23,703 nt of DNA from CAZNVB01 sp964651495 (GTDB lineage: Bacteria; Acidobacteriota; Aminicenantia; Aminicenantales; UBA8522). Both the position numbers and the translations under genes were made by a program. Position 1 is the stretch's first letter; each line of letters starts with the position of its first letter. Positions 15,114 to 22,547 of the stretch are shown here, one piece after another. The notes under the pieces are model-generated. The model ran no database searches and was not told the DNA's origin. It was given only the letters and a program-made list of their open reading frames with translations. The DNA lies in assembly GCA_964651495.1 (NCBI GenBank), contig CAZYWP010000036.1, positions 1 through 23,703 on the forward strand, read 5' to 3'.

Positions 15114-16166
15114 ATGAAAATTGCCTTTCTTTATAGCAGCAAAAACGGTGCGGCTTCGTCTTTGATTCCCAGGCGGCTCACGGAGAAGCAGGAGGAAGAC
15201 GACCCTCCACTTGACCTTCTCGCCGAGTGCGACTCAGACGAGACCATCGAGGCGATCGGCAAGGTGCTCGGCGAGAGACACGATGTTTTCCCGATCGAAG
15301 CCGATGATGAAGCTTACTCCCGGCTCAAGGAATTGCGGCCCGACCTCGTCTTCAACATTGCTGAACGGCTCTTCGGCCCCAACCGCGAATCGCACATCCC
15401 CTCGCTCTGTGAAGTCCTGAATATCCCCTACACCGGATCCGACCCGTTGACTCTCGGCATCTGTCTCGACAAGTCGCGGGCCAAAGAAATTCTGGCCTAC
15501 CACAAAATCCCGACCCCGGCGTTTTGGGTCGTCGATAACGGAGACGGCCTGCCGAGACGGGTCCGCATTCCGGCGATCGTCAAGCCGCTCTACGAGGGGT
15601 CGAGCAAAGGGATCAGGAATAACTCGGTTGTCATGAACAGGAGCGACCTGAAAGCGCGCGTCCGGGAAGTCCAGGAACATTACGAGCAGCCGGTGATCAT
15701 CGAGCAGTTCCTGGCCGGACGCGAGTTCACCATCGGCGTGCTGGGCAACCCGCCCAACCGGGAAATCCTGCCCATCGTCGAGATCGACCACAGCCAGCTT
15801 CCGGCGGAGGCGAATCCCATTTATTCTTATGAAGCGAAATGGATCTGGGACCGGCCGGAAAAGCCGCTCGCCATCTTCCAGTGCCCGGCCGACCTGACGG
15901 ACGGGTTGAGGATGCGCATCGAGAACGTGGTCAGCCGGACCTGCGACGTCCTGCGCGTCAGGGATTGGTGCCGTATCGACCTTCGGCTCGACGACGGGGG
16001 AGAGCCGAACATCCTTGAAGTGAACCCCCTGCCGGGCATTCTCCCCAACCCGGAAGACAACTCCTGCCTTCCCAAGGCCGCCCGCGCGGCCGGGTATTCC
16101 TATTCGGCGCTGATCCATCGCGTCGTCGATGCAGCGGCCGCCAGGTACAGGATCAAGAATGGATAA
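15114..16166 (+). CDS. D-Ala-D-Ala-ligase-like ATP-grasp enzyme 1
   Basis: This 350-residue protein belongs to the ATP-grasp superfamily, nearest to D-alanine-D-alanine ligase; such enzymes activate a carboxylate with ATP and join it to an amine. An N-terminal pre-ATP-grasp domain (about 1-105, MKIAFLYSS to DLVFNIAERLFGPNRES) precedes the ATP-grasp fold: IPAIVKPLYEGSSKGI (152-167), VIIEQFLAGREFTIGVLG (194-211), IYSYEAKW (236-243), and metal-binding WCRIDL (285-290) and LEVNPLPG (301-308). YEAKW replaces the usual DYxxKY of Ddl, and the tail differs, so peptidoglycan Ddl is unlikely. No strong ribosome site precedes ATG 15114. It is the first gene of a four-gene operon and nearly touches the next ATP-grasp gene. 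Confidence 0.85.
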   Translation: MKIAFLYSSKNGAASSLIPRRLTEKQEEDDPPLDLLAECDSDETIEAIGKVLGERHDVFPIEADDEAYSRLKELRPDLVFNIAERLFGPNRESHIPSLCEVLNIPYTGSDPLTLGICLDKSRAKEILAYHKIPTPAFWVVDNGDGLPRRVRIPAIVKPLYEGSSKGIRNNSVVMNRSDLKARVREVQEHYEQPVIIEQFLAGREFTIGVLGNPPNREILPIVEIDHSQLPAEANPIYSYEAKWIWDRPEKPLAIFQCPADLTDGLRMRIENVVSRTCDVLRVRDWCRIDLRLDDGGEPNILEVNPLPGILPNPEDNSCLPKAARAAGYSYSALIHRVVDAAAARYRIKNG

Positions 16167-16176
16167 GGAAAACACC

Positions 16177-17426
16177 ATGATCGGGGTCGCTTACAACGCT
16201 TACGACCCCGTCGTCTGCCGGACCGAGGACCAGCTGTCCGAGGAGTCCGTCGCCGAAGTGGCGGAGTCCGTGCTCGCCGCTCTCTCCGATGACGGCTACT
16301 CGACCTCCATGCTCCCTCTCCATACGAGCCTGATGAGCTTTGTCCGGCGCCTGAAGGAGCTCAAGGTCGATGTGCTCGTCAACCTGTGCGAGGGTTTCTT
16401 GGGGAGGCCCCAGCTCGAGCATAACGTCGCTGCCGTGTTCGAGGCCATCGGCATGCCGTTCACCGGCAATTCCTCCAAAGCGCTGGCCATCTGCCAGGAC
16501 AAATTCAAGGCCAAGGCCATCCTCAATTCCTTCGGCCTGCCGACGGCCAGGGGCCGGCTGGTGACATCGACCGACCAGAAAGTGGATGTGCCTTTTCCCG
16601 CCATCGTCAAGCCCAACCAGGAAGACGCCAGTTCGGGCATCTATAAAGACGCCGTCGTGTTCGACCGCGAATCCCTGGACCAGAAGGTCAGCAAGATCAT
16701 CAATTCCTATCAGCAGCCCGCCCTGGTCGAAGAGTTCATCCAGGGCCGGGAATTCAACGTGGCCGTGATGCAGAGCGACAGCCTTAAAGCGCTCCCCGTC
16801 TCCGAGATCGACTTCTCGGGGATGCCCAAGGACGCGCCCCATATCTGCAGCTATGAGGCCAAGTGGTTNNNNNNNNNNNNNNNNNNNNNNNNNNNNNNNN
16901 NNNNNNNNNNNNNNNNNNNNNNNNNNNNNNNNNNNNNNNNNNNNNNNNNNNNNNNNNNNNNNNNNNNNTCTCGGGGATGCCCAAGGACGCGCCCCATATC
17001 TGCAGCTATGAGGCCAAGTGGTTTCAGGATCACGTCCTTTATATAAGCACGCCGGCGATCTGCCCCGCTCCCGTCACGGACACTCAACGGGAGAAGTTGC
17101 AGCAGTATGCCCTGGCCGCCTTCCAGGCCATGGGCTGCCGGGATTACGGCCGGGTGGATTTCCGCATGCGGGACAACGGAGATATCTTCGTCCTGGAAGT
17201 CAACCCCAATCCCGACACCAGCCTCGACGCCGGCTACTGCCGCGCCCTCAAGGCGGCCGGGATCGAGTACGTTCAATTCTGGGGCCAGATGATCGAGAAC
17301 GCCCTGCGGCGCAAAGAAGAGCCCTGGTTCAGCTCGGACGATGTCCGGATCGACTACCCGTTTTTCTGGCACCACCTGCTGGAACAGGCGATGCGCAAGA
17401 AAGGTCACCAATGGTACGGACAATGA
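16177..17426 (+). CDS. D-Ala-D-Ala-ligase-like ATP-grasp enzyme 2 (interrupted by assembly gap)
   Basis: A second ATP-grasp ligase, related to the gene before it. Visible parts: MIGVAYNAYD start, DVLVNLCEGFLGRPQLEHN, AIVKPNQEDASSGI, LVEEFIQGREFNVAVM, CSYEAKW, then after the gap RVDFRMRDNGDIFVLEVNPNPD with the metal-binding Asp, Glu and Asn. The 100 Ns at 16869-16968 break the frame, but the 55 bases before and after them are identical. Removing the Ns and one copy (155 bases) gives a single 364-residue protein with no frameshift. ATG 16159 inside the upstream gene is possible, but AAGGAA six bases before ATG 16177 and alignment to enzyme 1 favour 16177. The reaction is unknown; two adjacent ligases could add two different residues. 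Confidence 0.85.
16814..16868 (+). repeat. Contig-end overlap, left copy
   Basis: These 55 bases, ending AAGTGGTT, are repeated exactly at 16969-17023 on the other side of the N block. They encode SGMPKDAPHICSYEAKW. This is an unmerged contig overlap rather than a biological repeat. Confidence 0.95.
16869..16968. other. Assembly gap of exactly 100 N
   Basis: The run of exactly 100 Ns is a conventional placeholder of unknown length. Because the flanks overlap by 55 identical bases, the real gap length is most likely minus 55, meaning no sequence is missing. Confidence 0.97.
16969..17023 (+). repeat. Contig-end overlap, right copy
   Basis: Exact copy of 16814-16868. After it the sequence continues TCAGGATCACG, restoring the ATP-grasp reading frame (KWFQDHVLYIS). 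Confidence 0.95.
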
Positions 17427-17884
17427 AGCGGGAAGACCGCGAGCGGGTGCTCGACATCGTCCGGGCCACGGAGATGTTCACTCCCGACGAGGTCTTTTTC
17501 GCCCGCGAGCAGGTCGACATCTATCTCGACCAGCCGCACCAGCGGGACTATTTTCTCGCCGTCGCCGAGGACGGGGGCGGCAGGGTCGTTGGCTACATGT
17601 CTTACGGACAGACGCCGCTCACCGACGCCGGCTATGACCTCTACTGGATGGCGGTTGCGCCCGATGCCCAGGGCCGCGGCTACGGGAGGGAGTTGGTGAG
17701 CTGGCTGGAAAAGCGGGTCAAAGAGGCGGGCGGCCGCTGGATCATGATTGAGACATCCTCCCAGCCCAAGTACGAGCGCACCCTCGGTTTTTATCTCAAG
17801 CTCGACTATCGTGAAGTGTCCCGCATCCCCGACTTCTACAAGCTCGGGGATGACCGGGTCACTTATGTTAAATATATATCTTAG
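17411..17884 (+). CDS. GNAT-family N-acetyltransferase
   Basis: This 157-residue acyl-CoA-dependent acetyltransferase has the GNAT core: an N-terminal strand and helix (MVRTMKREDRERVLDIV), a central strand pair (YFLAVAEDGGGRVVGYMSYG), the strand DLYWMAVAPDAQGRGYG containing the acetyl-CoA pyrophosphate loop QGRGYG, and a late strand with PKYERTLGFYLKLDY. The start at 17411 overlaps the ATP-grasp gene by 16 bases and has AAAGGT upstream; ATG 17423, overlapping the stop as ATGA, is an alternative. It is followed after 17 bases by kamA. In the known AblA/AblB route an acetyltransferase acts on beta-lysine made by the aminomutase; this protein is much shorter than AblB as I recall it, so the same role is only suggested by position. 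Confidence 0.85.
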   Translation: MVRTMKREDRERVLDIVRATEMFTPDEVFFAREQVDIYLDQPHQRDYFLAVAEDGGGRVVGYMSYGQTPLTDAGYDLYWMAVAPDAQGRGYGRELVSWLEKRVKEAGGRWIMIETSSQPKYERTLGFYLKLDYREVSRIPDFYKLGDDRVTYVKYIS

Positions 17885-17901
17885 AAGGAGTCTACGGAAA
17901 A

Positions 17902-19005
17902 ATGGAAGAAGAAAGCTGGCAACAGCTCCTCAAGCGCAGTCTCAAATCTCCAGAAGAGATTGCCCGCTTCTTCAACTTGGACAGCGAAAAAGTCAGGCGG
18001 GTCGCCCGTTTGTTCAGAGTTCAGATCACGCCCTACTATGCGAATTTGATCAAGGAGAAAGGCGACGCCATCTACCGCCAGGTGGTGCCGGATGCCTGTG
18101 AGCTGGATGAGGCCGACGGCGCGGCCGACCCGCTCAGCGAAGATGAAGACTCGCCGGTGCCGAGCATCGTCCACCGCTATCCCGACCGGGTTCTCTTCCT
18201 GGTTACCCATCTGTGCGCCTCATACTGCCGTTTCTGCACCCGGAAGAGGAAGGTCGGCGACCCGAGCAAGATCCATCCTCGCTACATCGAGGACGGGGTG
18301 GATTATATTCGCAACCATTCCGAGGTCCGGGACGTCATTATCTCCGGCGGCGACCCGCTCATGCTCGGAGACCGGAAGCTCGAATACATCCTCAAGCTCC
18401 TGCGCGAGATCCCGCACGTCGAAATTCTGCGCATCGGGACGCGCATCCCCTGCTTCCTGCCGCAGCGGATCACCCCCGAGCTCGCGGCCATGCTCAAGAA
18501 GTACCACCCGCTTTATGTGAACGTCCACTTCAACCATCCGGACGAGATCACCGAGGAAGCGGCCAGGGCCCTGAACCTGCTGGCCGATGCCGGCATCCCG
18601 CTCGGCAATCAGACCGTGCTGCTCAAGGGCGTCAACGACGACCCGGCCGTGATGAAGAGGCTGATGCAGAAGCTCCTGGCCGTGCGCGTGCGGCCTTACT
18701 ACATTTACCAGGCGGACTATGTCAAGGGCACGGCCCATCTCCGCACCACGGTGGAGAAGGGAATCGAGGTCATGCAGGCCCTGCGGGGCTGGACATCGGG
18801 ACTCGCCGTCCCCTATTTCGTCATCGACGCGCCCGGCGGCGGGGGCAAGATTCCGATCGTGCCGAATTACCTCCAGTCCATCAGCGACGAGCAGGTGGTC
18901 CTGCGGAATTATGCCGGGGAACTGTTCGTCTATCCGCAGGTCCGGCAGAAGCCGGCCCGCCGGCCGAGAATCGCTCCCTGCTACAGCGTTCCGACTACCC
19001 CCTAA
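17902..19005 (+). CDS. kamA: KamA-family radical SAM aminomutase, probably lysine 2,3-aminomutase
   Basis: This 367-residue protein would move the amino group of L-lysine from C2 to C3, giving beta-lysine, using SAM, a [4Fe-4S] cluster and PLP. The cluster motif CASYCRFC has Cys105, Cys109 and Cys112. The SAM-binding GGDPL is at 149-153 and the PLP lysine in PGGGGKIP is Lys316. Asp272 (QADYVKG) and Asp309 (VIDAPGG) are spaced from each other (37) and from Lys316 (7) exactly as Asp293, Asp330 and Lys337 of Clostridium subterminale lysine aminomutase, which bind the substrate side chain. Glutamate aminomutases replace these aspartates. It has AAGGAG 11 bases before ATG. EpmB is a related alternative, but epmA and efp are not present here. 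Confidence 0.88.
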   Translation: MEEESWQQLLKRSLKSPEEIARFFNLDSEKVRRVARLFRVQITPYYANLIKEKGDAIYRQVVPDACELDEADGAADPLSEDEDSPVPSIVHRYPDRVLFLVTHLCASYCRFCTRKRKVGDPSKIHPRYIEDGVDYIRNHSEVRDVIISGGDPLMLGDRKLEYILKLLREIPHVEILRIGTRIPCFLPQRITPELAAMLKKYHPLYVNVHFNHPDEITEEAARALNLLADAGIPLGNQTVLLKGVNDDPAVMKRLMQKLLAVRVRPYYIYQADYVKGTAHLRTTVEKGIEVMQALRGWTSGLAVPYFVIDAPGGGGKIPIVPNYLQSISDEQVVLRNYAGELFVYPQVRQKPARRPRIAPCYSVPTTP

Positions 19006-19025
19006 CCCCTCCTTAATAACCCCCT

Positions 19026-19060
19026 GGGACGGCCCTTACGAGGGCCGTCCCTACTTTTAT
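19026..19060 (+). terminator. Rho-independent terminator after kamA
   Basis: A perfect 10-bp stem, GGGACGGCCC (19026-19035) with GGGCCGTCCC (19042-19051), closes a six-base loop and is followed by TACTTTTATT. It lies 21 bases after the kamA stop. A palindrome of this type may also be a dispersed repeat serving as terminator. Confidence 0.8.
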
Positions 19061-19236
19061 TAATACAAACGCATTAATCAAATTGTCATTGCGAGGAACG
19101 CAGTGACGAAGCAATCCCCACGGAGTTCGCTGAGATCGCTACGTCGCTTCGTTCCTCGCGACGACTTCGTTGGATTGCCACGCTCTCTTCGGTCGCTCGC
19201 AATGACAATGTAAAAACTTTTAATGCGTTTGTATTA
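19061..19236. repeat. MITE-like inverted-repeat element, 176 bp
   Basis: Perfect 17-bp terminal inverted repeats, starting TAATACAAACGCATTAA (19061-19077) and its complement (19220-19236), enclose a second perfect 14-bp inverted repeat ATTGTCATTGCGAG (19082-19095 and 19196-19209). Inside are further short complementary pieces (GCAATCC and GGATTGC). There is no open frame of note. The CATTGCGAGGAACG and GAAGCAATCC type of sequence is seen as a dispersed repeat in many bacteria. It sits between the convergent kamA and double-SIS genes and directly abuts the terminator. Confidence 0.8.
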
Positions 19237-19310
19237 GTAGAGCAGGTATTTTTGCCGCCGGGCGCGGCGCCCCACCGGAAAAGAATCGAATCTGGGGTGT
19301 TCCTCTCGAT

Positions 19311-21455
19311 TCAGCGAGCGTCAGGAGTGACTCCGGCGAGGTAGCGGGCCAGGCCGACATTCCGGACGATGGTCAGCGCCTCCCCGTTCGAGACGGCGCG
19401 GTTCAAGCGGAAAGATTCGAGGATGCGGATGATGGAGAGGGCGACTTCGGCCGTCTGCCCGGCGCTGTCTTTCCTGTCTTTGAGGAAGCCGATCGCCTCA
19501 AAGAGGACGGCGTTGGCCGCGCCGTAGGCGATCGGCTCGCGCAAGCCGTGCTCCTTGAACCAGTCGGGCCGGGTAATGACGTCGTTGACATGGGACAGGA
19601 TGAGATAAGTCGCCCGGCCGATGAGCTTGAGGTTGCTGGGGCTGACGTTGGTCATGGTGTTCCCGATTACCCGGCCGAGCTTGGCCATGACCGCCGTGGA
19701 GTGGGCGTTGAGAAGCATCTTCAGCCCGGTCTGCCGGCGCACGCCGAAAGGATCGTTTTCGGCCGTCAAACGGAGGGGTATGAAGGGTCCGGAGGCGCCG
19801 GGGATGAAGTCGGCCTGCGCGGCGGCCAGATTCTCTCCGACCACGATCAAGGCCAGCCTGGCCCCGTTTCCCCCCACCAGGTCGGCGAACCCGCGGAAGG
19901 GGGAATCCGCCGTCTTCAGCTCCTCGTCCTCGGGGCTGACCAGGATCATAACGGCGAGGTCGTCCTTTTTCGGGCCGCGCCGGCGGACGTTCGCTTCGGA
20001 AAAGGAAAAATCGTACAGCTCCCGCTGGCCGTCTCCGGCCTTTTTCAGGCTCTCCAGGGCGGCGGTCTGCAGGTAGGGATCGTCGATCTCGCTCTCGAAC
20101 GGCTTCCGGTAAAACTCGGCGGCCAGTCCGCGGAACGGCCGGCCCAGGAAGGCCTGCCAGGCTCCTTCCAGGTCGGCGGCCGGAGTCCAGACCTGAATCC
20201 AGCATCTTCTCTTCGGCTCGGCGGCGGTGTCGAGCGGGAAAAGGCGGAAGGTCGGGCTGCGCTCGGTGCTGTCGATGAAGACGGTGATCAGTGCCTGTTT
20301 GGCGAAATAGGTGGAAAAGCGGCCTTGACCGTAGGTCTCCGCTTCCAGAGCCGTAAACTTGGCGATGGCGGGGATCTGTTTTTTGACTTCTTCCAGGATG
20401 GCAGGGAAGGCGGCCAGCCTGTCCTGGAGCGATGTTTCGGCGGCGAAACCGGCCCGGGCCATTTCCTTTTTTGTCAGGTAGCGCCTGAGGACCCGCTCGA
20501 CGGCGGTCTCGATCGCATTCCCGATGACGAAGGTCTCGCTGGTCGTGGCCTGCATCCGAGTCGACCCGGTGATCGCCTGCGGCCCGGTCGTCAGGTTGAT
20601 CCGGGTGATCCCGGGCTCTTCGATCACCCGGCGGCTGCGCAGGAAGGGGAGGAGACTCTCGTCGGGATTGTTGTAAATGAAAAAGAGTCTTGGCCGCGTT
20701 TCCGCGGGGTCGTAGACCCCCTTTTCTTTCCAGCCGTCGAGGGCGGCCAGGATGGTCCCGATGACCGAGGAGGTCTCTCCGCCCTCGGTCACGCAGATGA
20801 CGACATCGCCCTTCCGGATATTCCGGTCGGCGAGCTGGAGGCGGCCGATGAGCTGGAGGTCTTCAAACCCCTCCAGAGAGCTGATGAGGGCGCGGTCGGC
20901 GCCGGTCATCTCGCCGCAGAGTTCCCCTTCGACGGAGGCGGAGAGATGAGGGGAAAGCCTGGGCCAGAGCTTGTCGTCGGCCCTGATTCGCCTCCAGAAG
21001 GGGCGCCAGAACTGGCTCTCCATCTGCTTGGCCAGGCGGCCCGTCGCGCCGCAGCCGTAAACATAAATGGTCCGGCGGGAGACAATGGCCTGCTCGACGG
21101 CCGAGACCAGGCGCTCCAAGGTTTCCGCGTCGGCGGCCAGGGCCTTCAAGCGCTGGGAGATGTCCTCGTCCACCGACAAGAGCATTCTCAGCCCGTCGGC
21201 CGGGTCTTTCTGGACGCGCTCACTGAGGTTCCAGGTCTTGGGGTGACGCTGCTCGGTCAGCAGGGTGTGGAGCTGGAACTGGGTCTTGTTCTGGACGTAG
21301 TCGATCGACTCGGGAGAAGGGGTCAGGTCCAGGAGCTTGAGCAGGTTGACCCGGGCGGCAGGCTGGCCCGCCTCCTGGGGCGGCGCGGCACCGATCTTTA
21401 GTATTCCCATAAAAAATATAAGAATAATAAGGAGGCGGCATCTAGGGCGCTTCAT
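19311..21455 (-). CDS. Exported double-SIS protein, MurQ / glucokinase-regulatory-protein-like
   Basis: This 714-residue protein starts with a likely Sec signal peptide (KRPRCRLLIILIFFMGILKIGAAP). Residues about 65-330 match MurQ (N-acetylmuramate 6-phosphate etherase): LLTEQRHPKTWNLSE, YGCGATGRLAKQMES (133-147), EGFEDL (195-200), VTEGGETSSVIGT, ITGSTRMQATTS (295-306). A second SIS-like half follows, then NAHSTAVMAKLGRVIGNTM, matching the segment after the second SIS domain in glucokinase regulatory protein (GKRP). Aligned by eye to E. coli MurQ, catalytic Glu83 is Gln148 here while Glu114 is kept (Glu198), so etherase activity is doubtful. The signal peptide has no twin arginine. It is last in the run with tatA, tatC, kinase and deaminase, 9 bases after the deaminase stop. 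It may bind a phosphosugar or cell-wall sugar. Confidence 0.8.
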   Translation of the reverse strand: MKRPRCRLLIILIFFMGILKIGAAPPQEAGQPAARVNLLKLLDLTPSPESIDYVQNKTQFQLHTLLTEQRHPKTWNLSERVQKDPADGLRMLLSVDEDISQRLKALAADAETLERLVSAVEQAIVSRRTIYVYGCGATGRLAKQMESQFWRPFWRRIRADDKLWPRLSPHLSASVEGELCGEMTGADRALISSLEGFEDLQLIGRLQLADRNIRKGDVVICVTEGGETSSVIGTILAALDGWKEKGVYDPAETRPRLFFIYNNPDESLLPFLRSRRVIEEPGITRINLTTGPQAITGSTRMQATTSETFVIGNAIETAVERVLRRYLTKKEMARAGFAAETSLQDRLAAFPAILEEVKKQIPAIAKFTALEAETYGQGRFSTYFAKQALITVFIDSTERSPTFRLFPLDTAAEPKRRCWIQVWTPAADLEGAWQAFLGRPFRGLAAEFYRKPFESEIDDPYLQTAALESLKKAGDGQRELYDFSFSEANVRRRGPKKDDLAVMILVSPEDEELKTADSPFRGFADLVGGNGARLALIVVGENLAAAQADFIPGASGPFIPLRLTAENDPFGVRRQTGLKMLLNAHSTAVMAKLGRVIGNTMTNVSPSNLKLIGRATYLILSHVNDVITRPDWFKEHGLREPIAYGAANAVLFEAIGFLKDRKDSAGQTAEVALSIIRILESFRLNRAVSNGEALTIVRNVGLARYLAGVTPDAR

Positions 21456-21464
21456 TGATCCGGC

Positions 21465-21983
21465 TCATCCGTACTGGTGTTTGTCGTCGATAATGTCACC
21501 GCTCGTCCAGTCCCTGGCCCAGCGCTCGACGCGGAAGGCTTTTTTCCCGCCGTCGGCCGTGGAGCAGACGACCCGGTCGAGCCCGGCGTTGATGATCATC
21601 TTCTTGCAGATGAAGCAGGGGAGGGCGTTGATCGGTTTTTTTTCGCCGTAGATGCTGCCGTAGATATAAATGTCGCCCCCGAGAAGGCTGACCCCGGCGC
21701 GGGCCGCGTTGATGATGGCGTTCTGCTCGGCGTGGACGCTGCGGCAGAGCTCGTATCGTTCGCCGTGGGGAATGCCCAGCCGGTCGCGCAGGCAGAACCC
21801 GTGCTCGAAGCTGTCCCGGGTCTTGCGCGGGGAGCCGACGTATCCGGTGGAGATGATCTGGTCGTCCCGGACGATGATGGCGCCGATGGAGCGGCGCCAG
21901 CAAGTCGATCGGCGGGCGACCTCTTTGGCGATTCCCAGATAGTATTCGTCCTTGCCGGTGCGTTTGGGTTTTAGAGTAGGCAT
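21465..21983 (-). CDS. Deoxycytidylate (dCMP) deaminase family protein
   Basis: This 172-residue zinc enzyme would convert dCMP to dUMP, the thymidylate synthase substrate. The zinc ligands and proton shuttle stand in SVHAEQNAI (His84, Glu86) and LPCFICKKM (Cys123, Cys126). The segment TGYVGSPRKTRD matches the dCMP-deaminase loop GYNGSPRG, and CWRRSIGAIIVRD is the usual N-terminal strand. Length is that of ComEB-type enzymes. Its ATG lies inside the upstream P-loop kinase gene (13-base overlap), implying translational coupling. A general cytidine deaminase is less likely given the HAEQNA and long spacing. Confidence 0.92.
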   Translation of the reverse strand: MPTLKPKRTGKDEYYLGIAKEVARRSTCWRRSIGAIIVRDDQIISTGYVGSPRKTRDSFEHGFCLRDRLGIPHGERYELCRSVHAEQNAIINAARAGVSLLGGDIYIYGSIYGEKKPINALPCFICKKMIINAGLDRVVCSTADGGKKAFRVERWARDWTSGDIIDDKHQYG

Positions 21984-22510
21984 TTTTCGACCTTTCGCCG
22001 GAGTGCCTCCAGCGTTCCCGCGTTGAGGATAACGATGTCGGCCGTTTCCATCGACCGGCGGAGCTGCTGTCGGGCCCGGTTGCCGGCCATCTCTTCCTCT
22101 TCCTTGGCGATGAACTCGGCCAGGGTCGAGGCCGACTCGGCCCGGCCTCTCCGGCGGACCCTCCTGAACCTCAGCTCGACGGGCGCATCGACGGCGACGA
22201 GGACGAAGCCCTTCTGGTGGCGGAAAAAGGCCACCTCGTGGCTGTTGCGGATGCTGTCGATGACCGCTTTCCCCTTGATTTTTTTCATCACCCGGCGGGC
22301 CAGGACGTCGGGTCCGAAGCGGCGGCGCAGGGCATTGCCCGCGGCGATGAGGTTGTCGCGCGTCGCCTCTTTCCGCTTCCTTCGGAGCTCGGCGCGGATC
22401 TCGTCGGACAGTGAAAAGTAGGCGTATCCCCTTGCCTGGAGCTGGCTTGCCACCTCGCCTTTGCCGGCCGCGTTGGTCCCGGTGAGACCGATCAATCGGT
22501 ATTCCGTCAT
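21971..22510 (-). CDS. P-loop (d)NMP kinase-like / dephospho-CoA-kinase-like protein
   Basis: From ATG 22510 the protein has 179 residues. The P-loop LIGLTGTNAAGKGEV ends GKG rather than GKS/T, as in adenylate-kinase-like and UPF0200-type proteins. Further nucleotide-kinase features are SLSDEIRAELRRK, VIDSIRNSHEVAFFR, VAVDAPVELRFRRVRRRGR (a lid-like arginine stretch) and a closing ADIVILNAGTLEALRRKV. It overlaps the dCMP deaminase gene by 13 bases. The DAPVxxR...AESxSL pattern resembles the N-terminal domain of yeast Dcd1, where a kinase-like domain is fused to dCMP deaminase, so the two proteins probably form one functional unit. Dephospho-CoA kinase (CoaE) is an alternative. Confidence 0.8.
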   Translation of the reverse strand: MTEYRLIGLTGTNAAGKGEVASQLQARGYAYFSLSDEIRAELRRKRKEATRDNLIAAGNALRRRFGPDVLARRVMKKIKGKAVIDSIRNSHEVAFFRHQKGFVLVAVDAPVELRFRRVRRRGRAESASTLAEFIAKEEEEMAGNRARQQLRRSMETADIVILNAGTLEALRRKVEKCLL

Positions 22511-22547
22511 GGCTTCATCTGGAAAATCGGCGGGGTCCCCATTCCGG

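Noticed and set aside
17018..17410. Extended N-terminus for the GNAT protein
   Set aside because: The extension is the ATP-grasp gene read in another frame; GNAT homology begins at ATG 17411.
19245..19300. GC-rich hairpin as terminator of the double-SIS gene
   Set aside because: A stem such as GCCGC/GCGGC can form on the minus strand, but it is followed by A-rich rather than T-rich sequence.
19548..21401. Long plus-strand open frame (617 codons) opposite the double-SIS gene
   Set aside because: The minus strand encodes clear MurQ/GKRP motifs; the plus-strand product is low-complexity G/D/R/V-rich shadow sequence.
19311..21455. Tat signal peptide on the double-SIS protein, because tatA and tatC are in the same gene run
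   Set aside because: The N-terminus is KRPRCRLL with no RR pair or FLK motif; it looks like a Sec signal.
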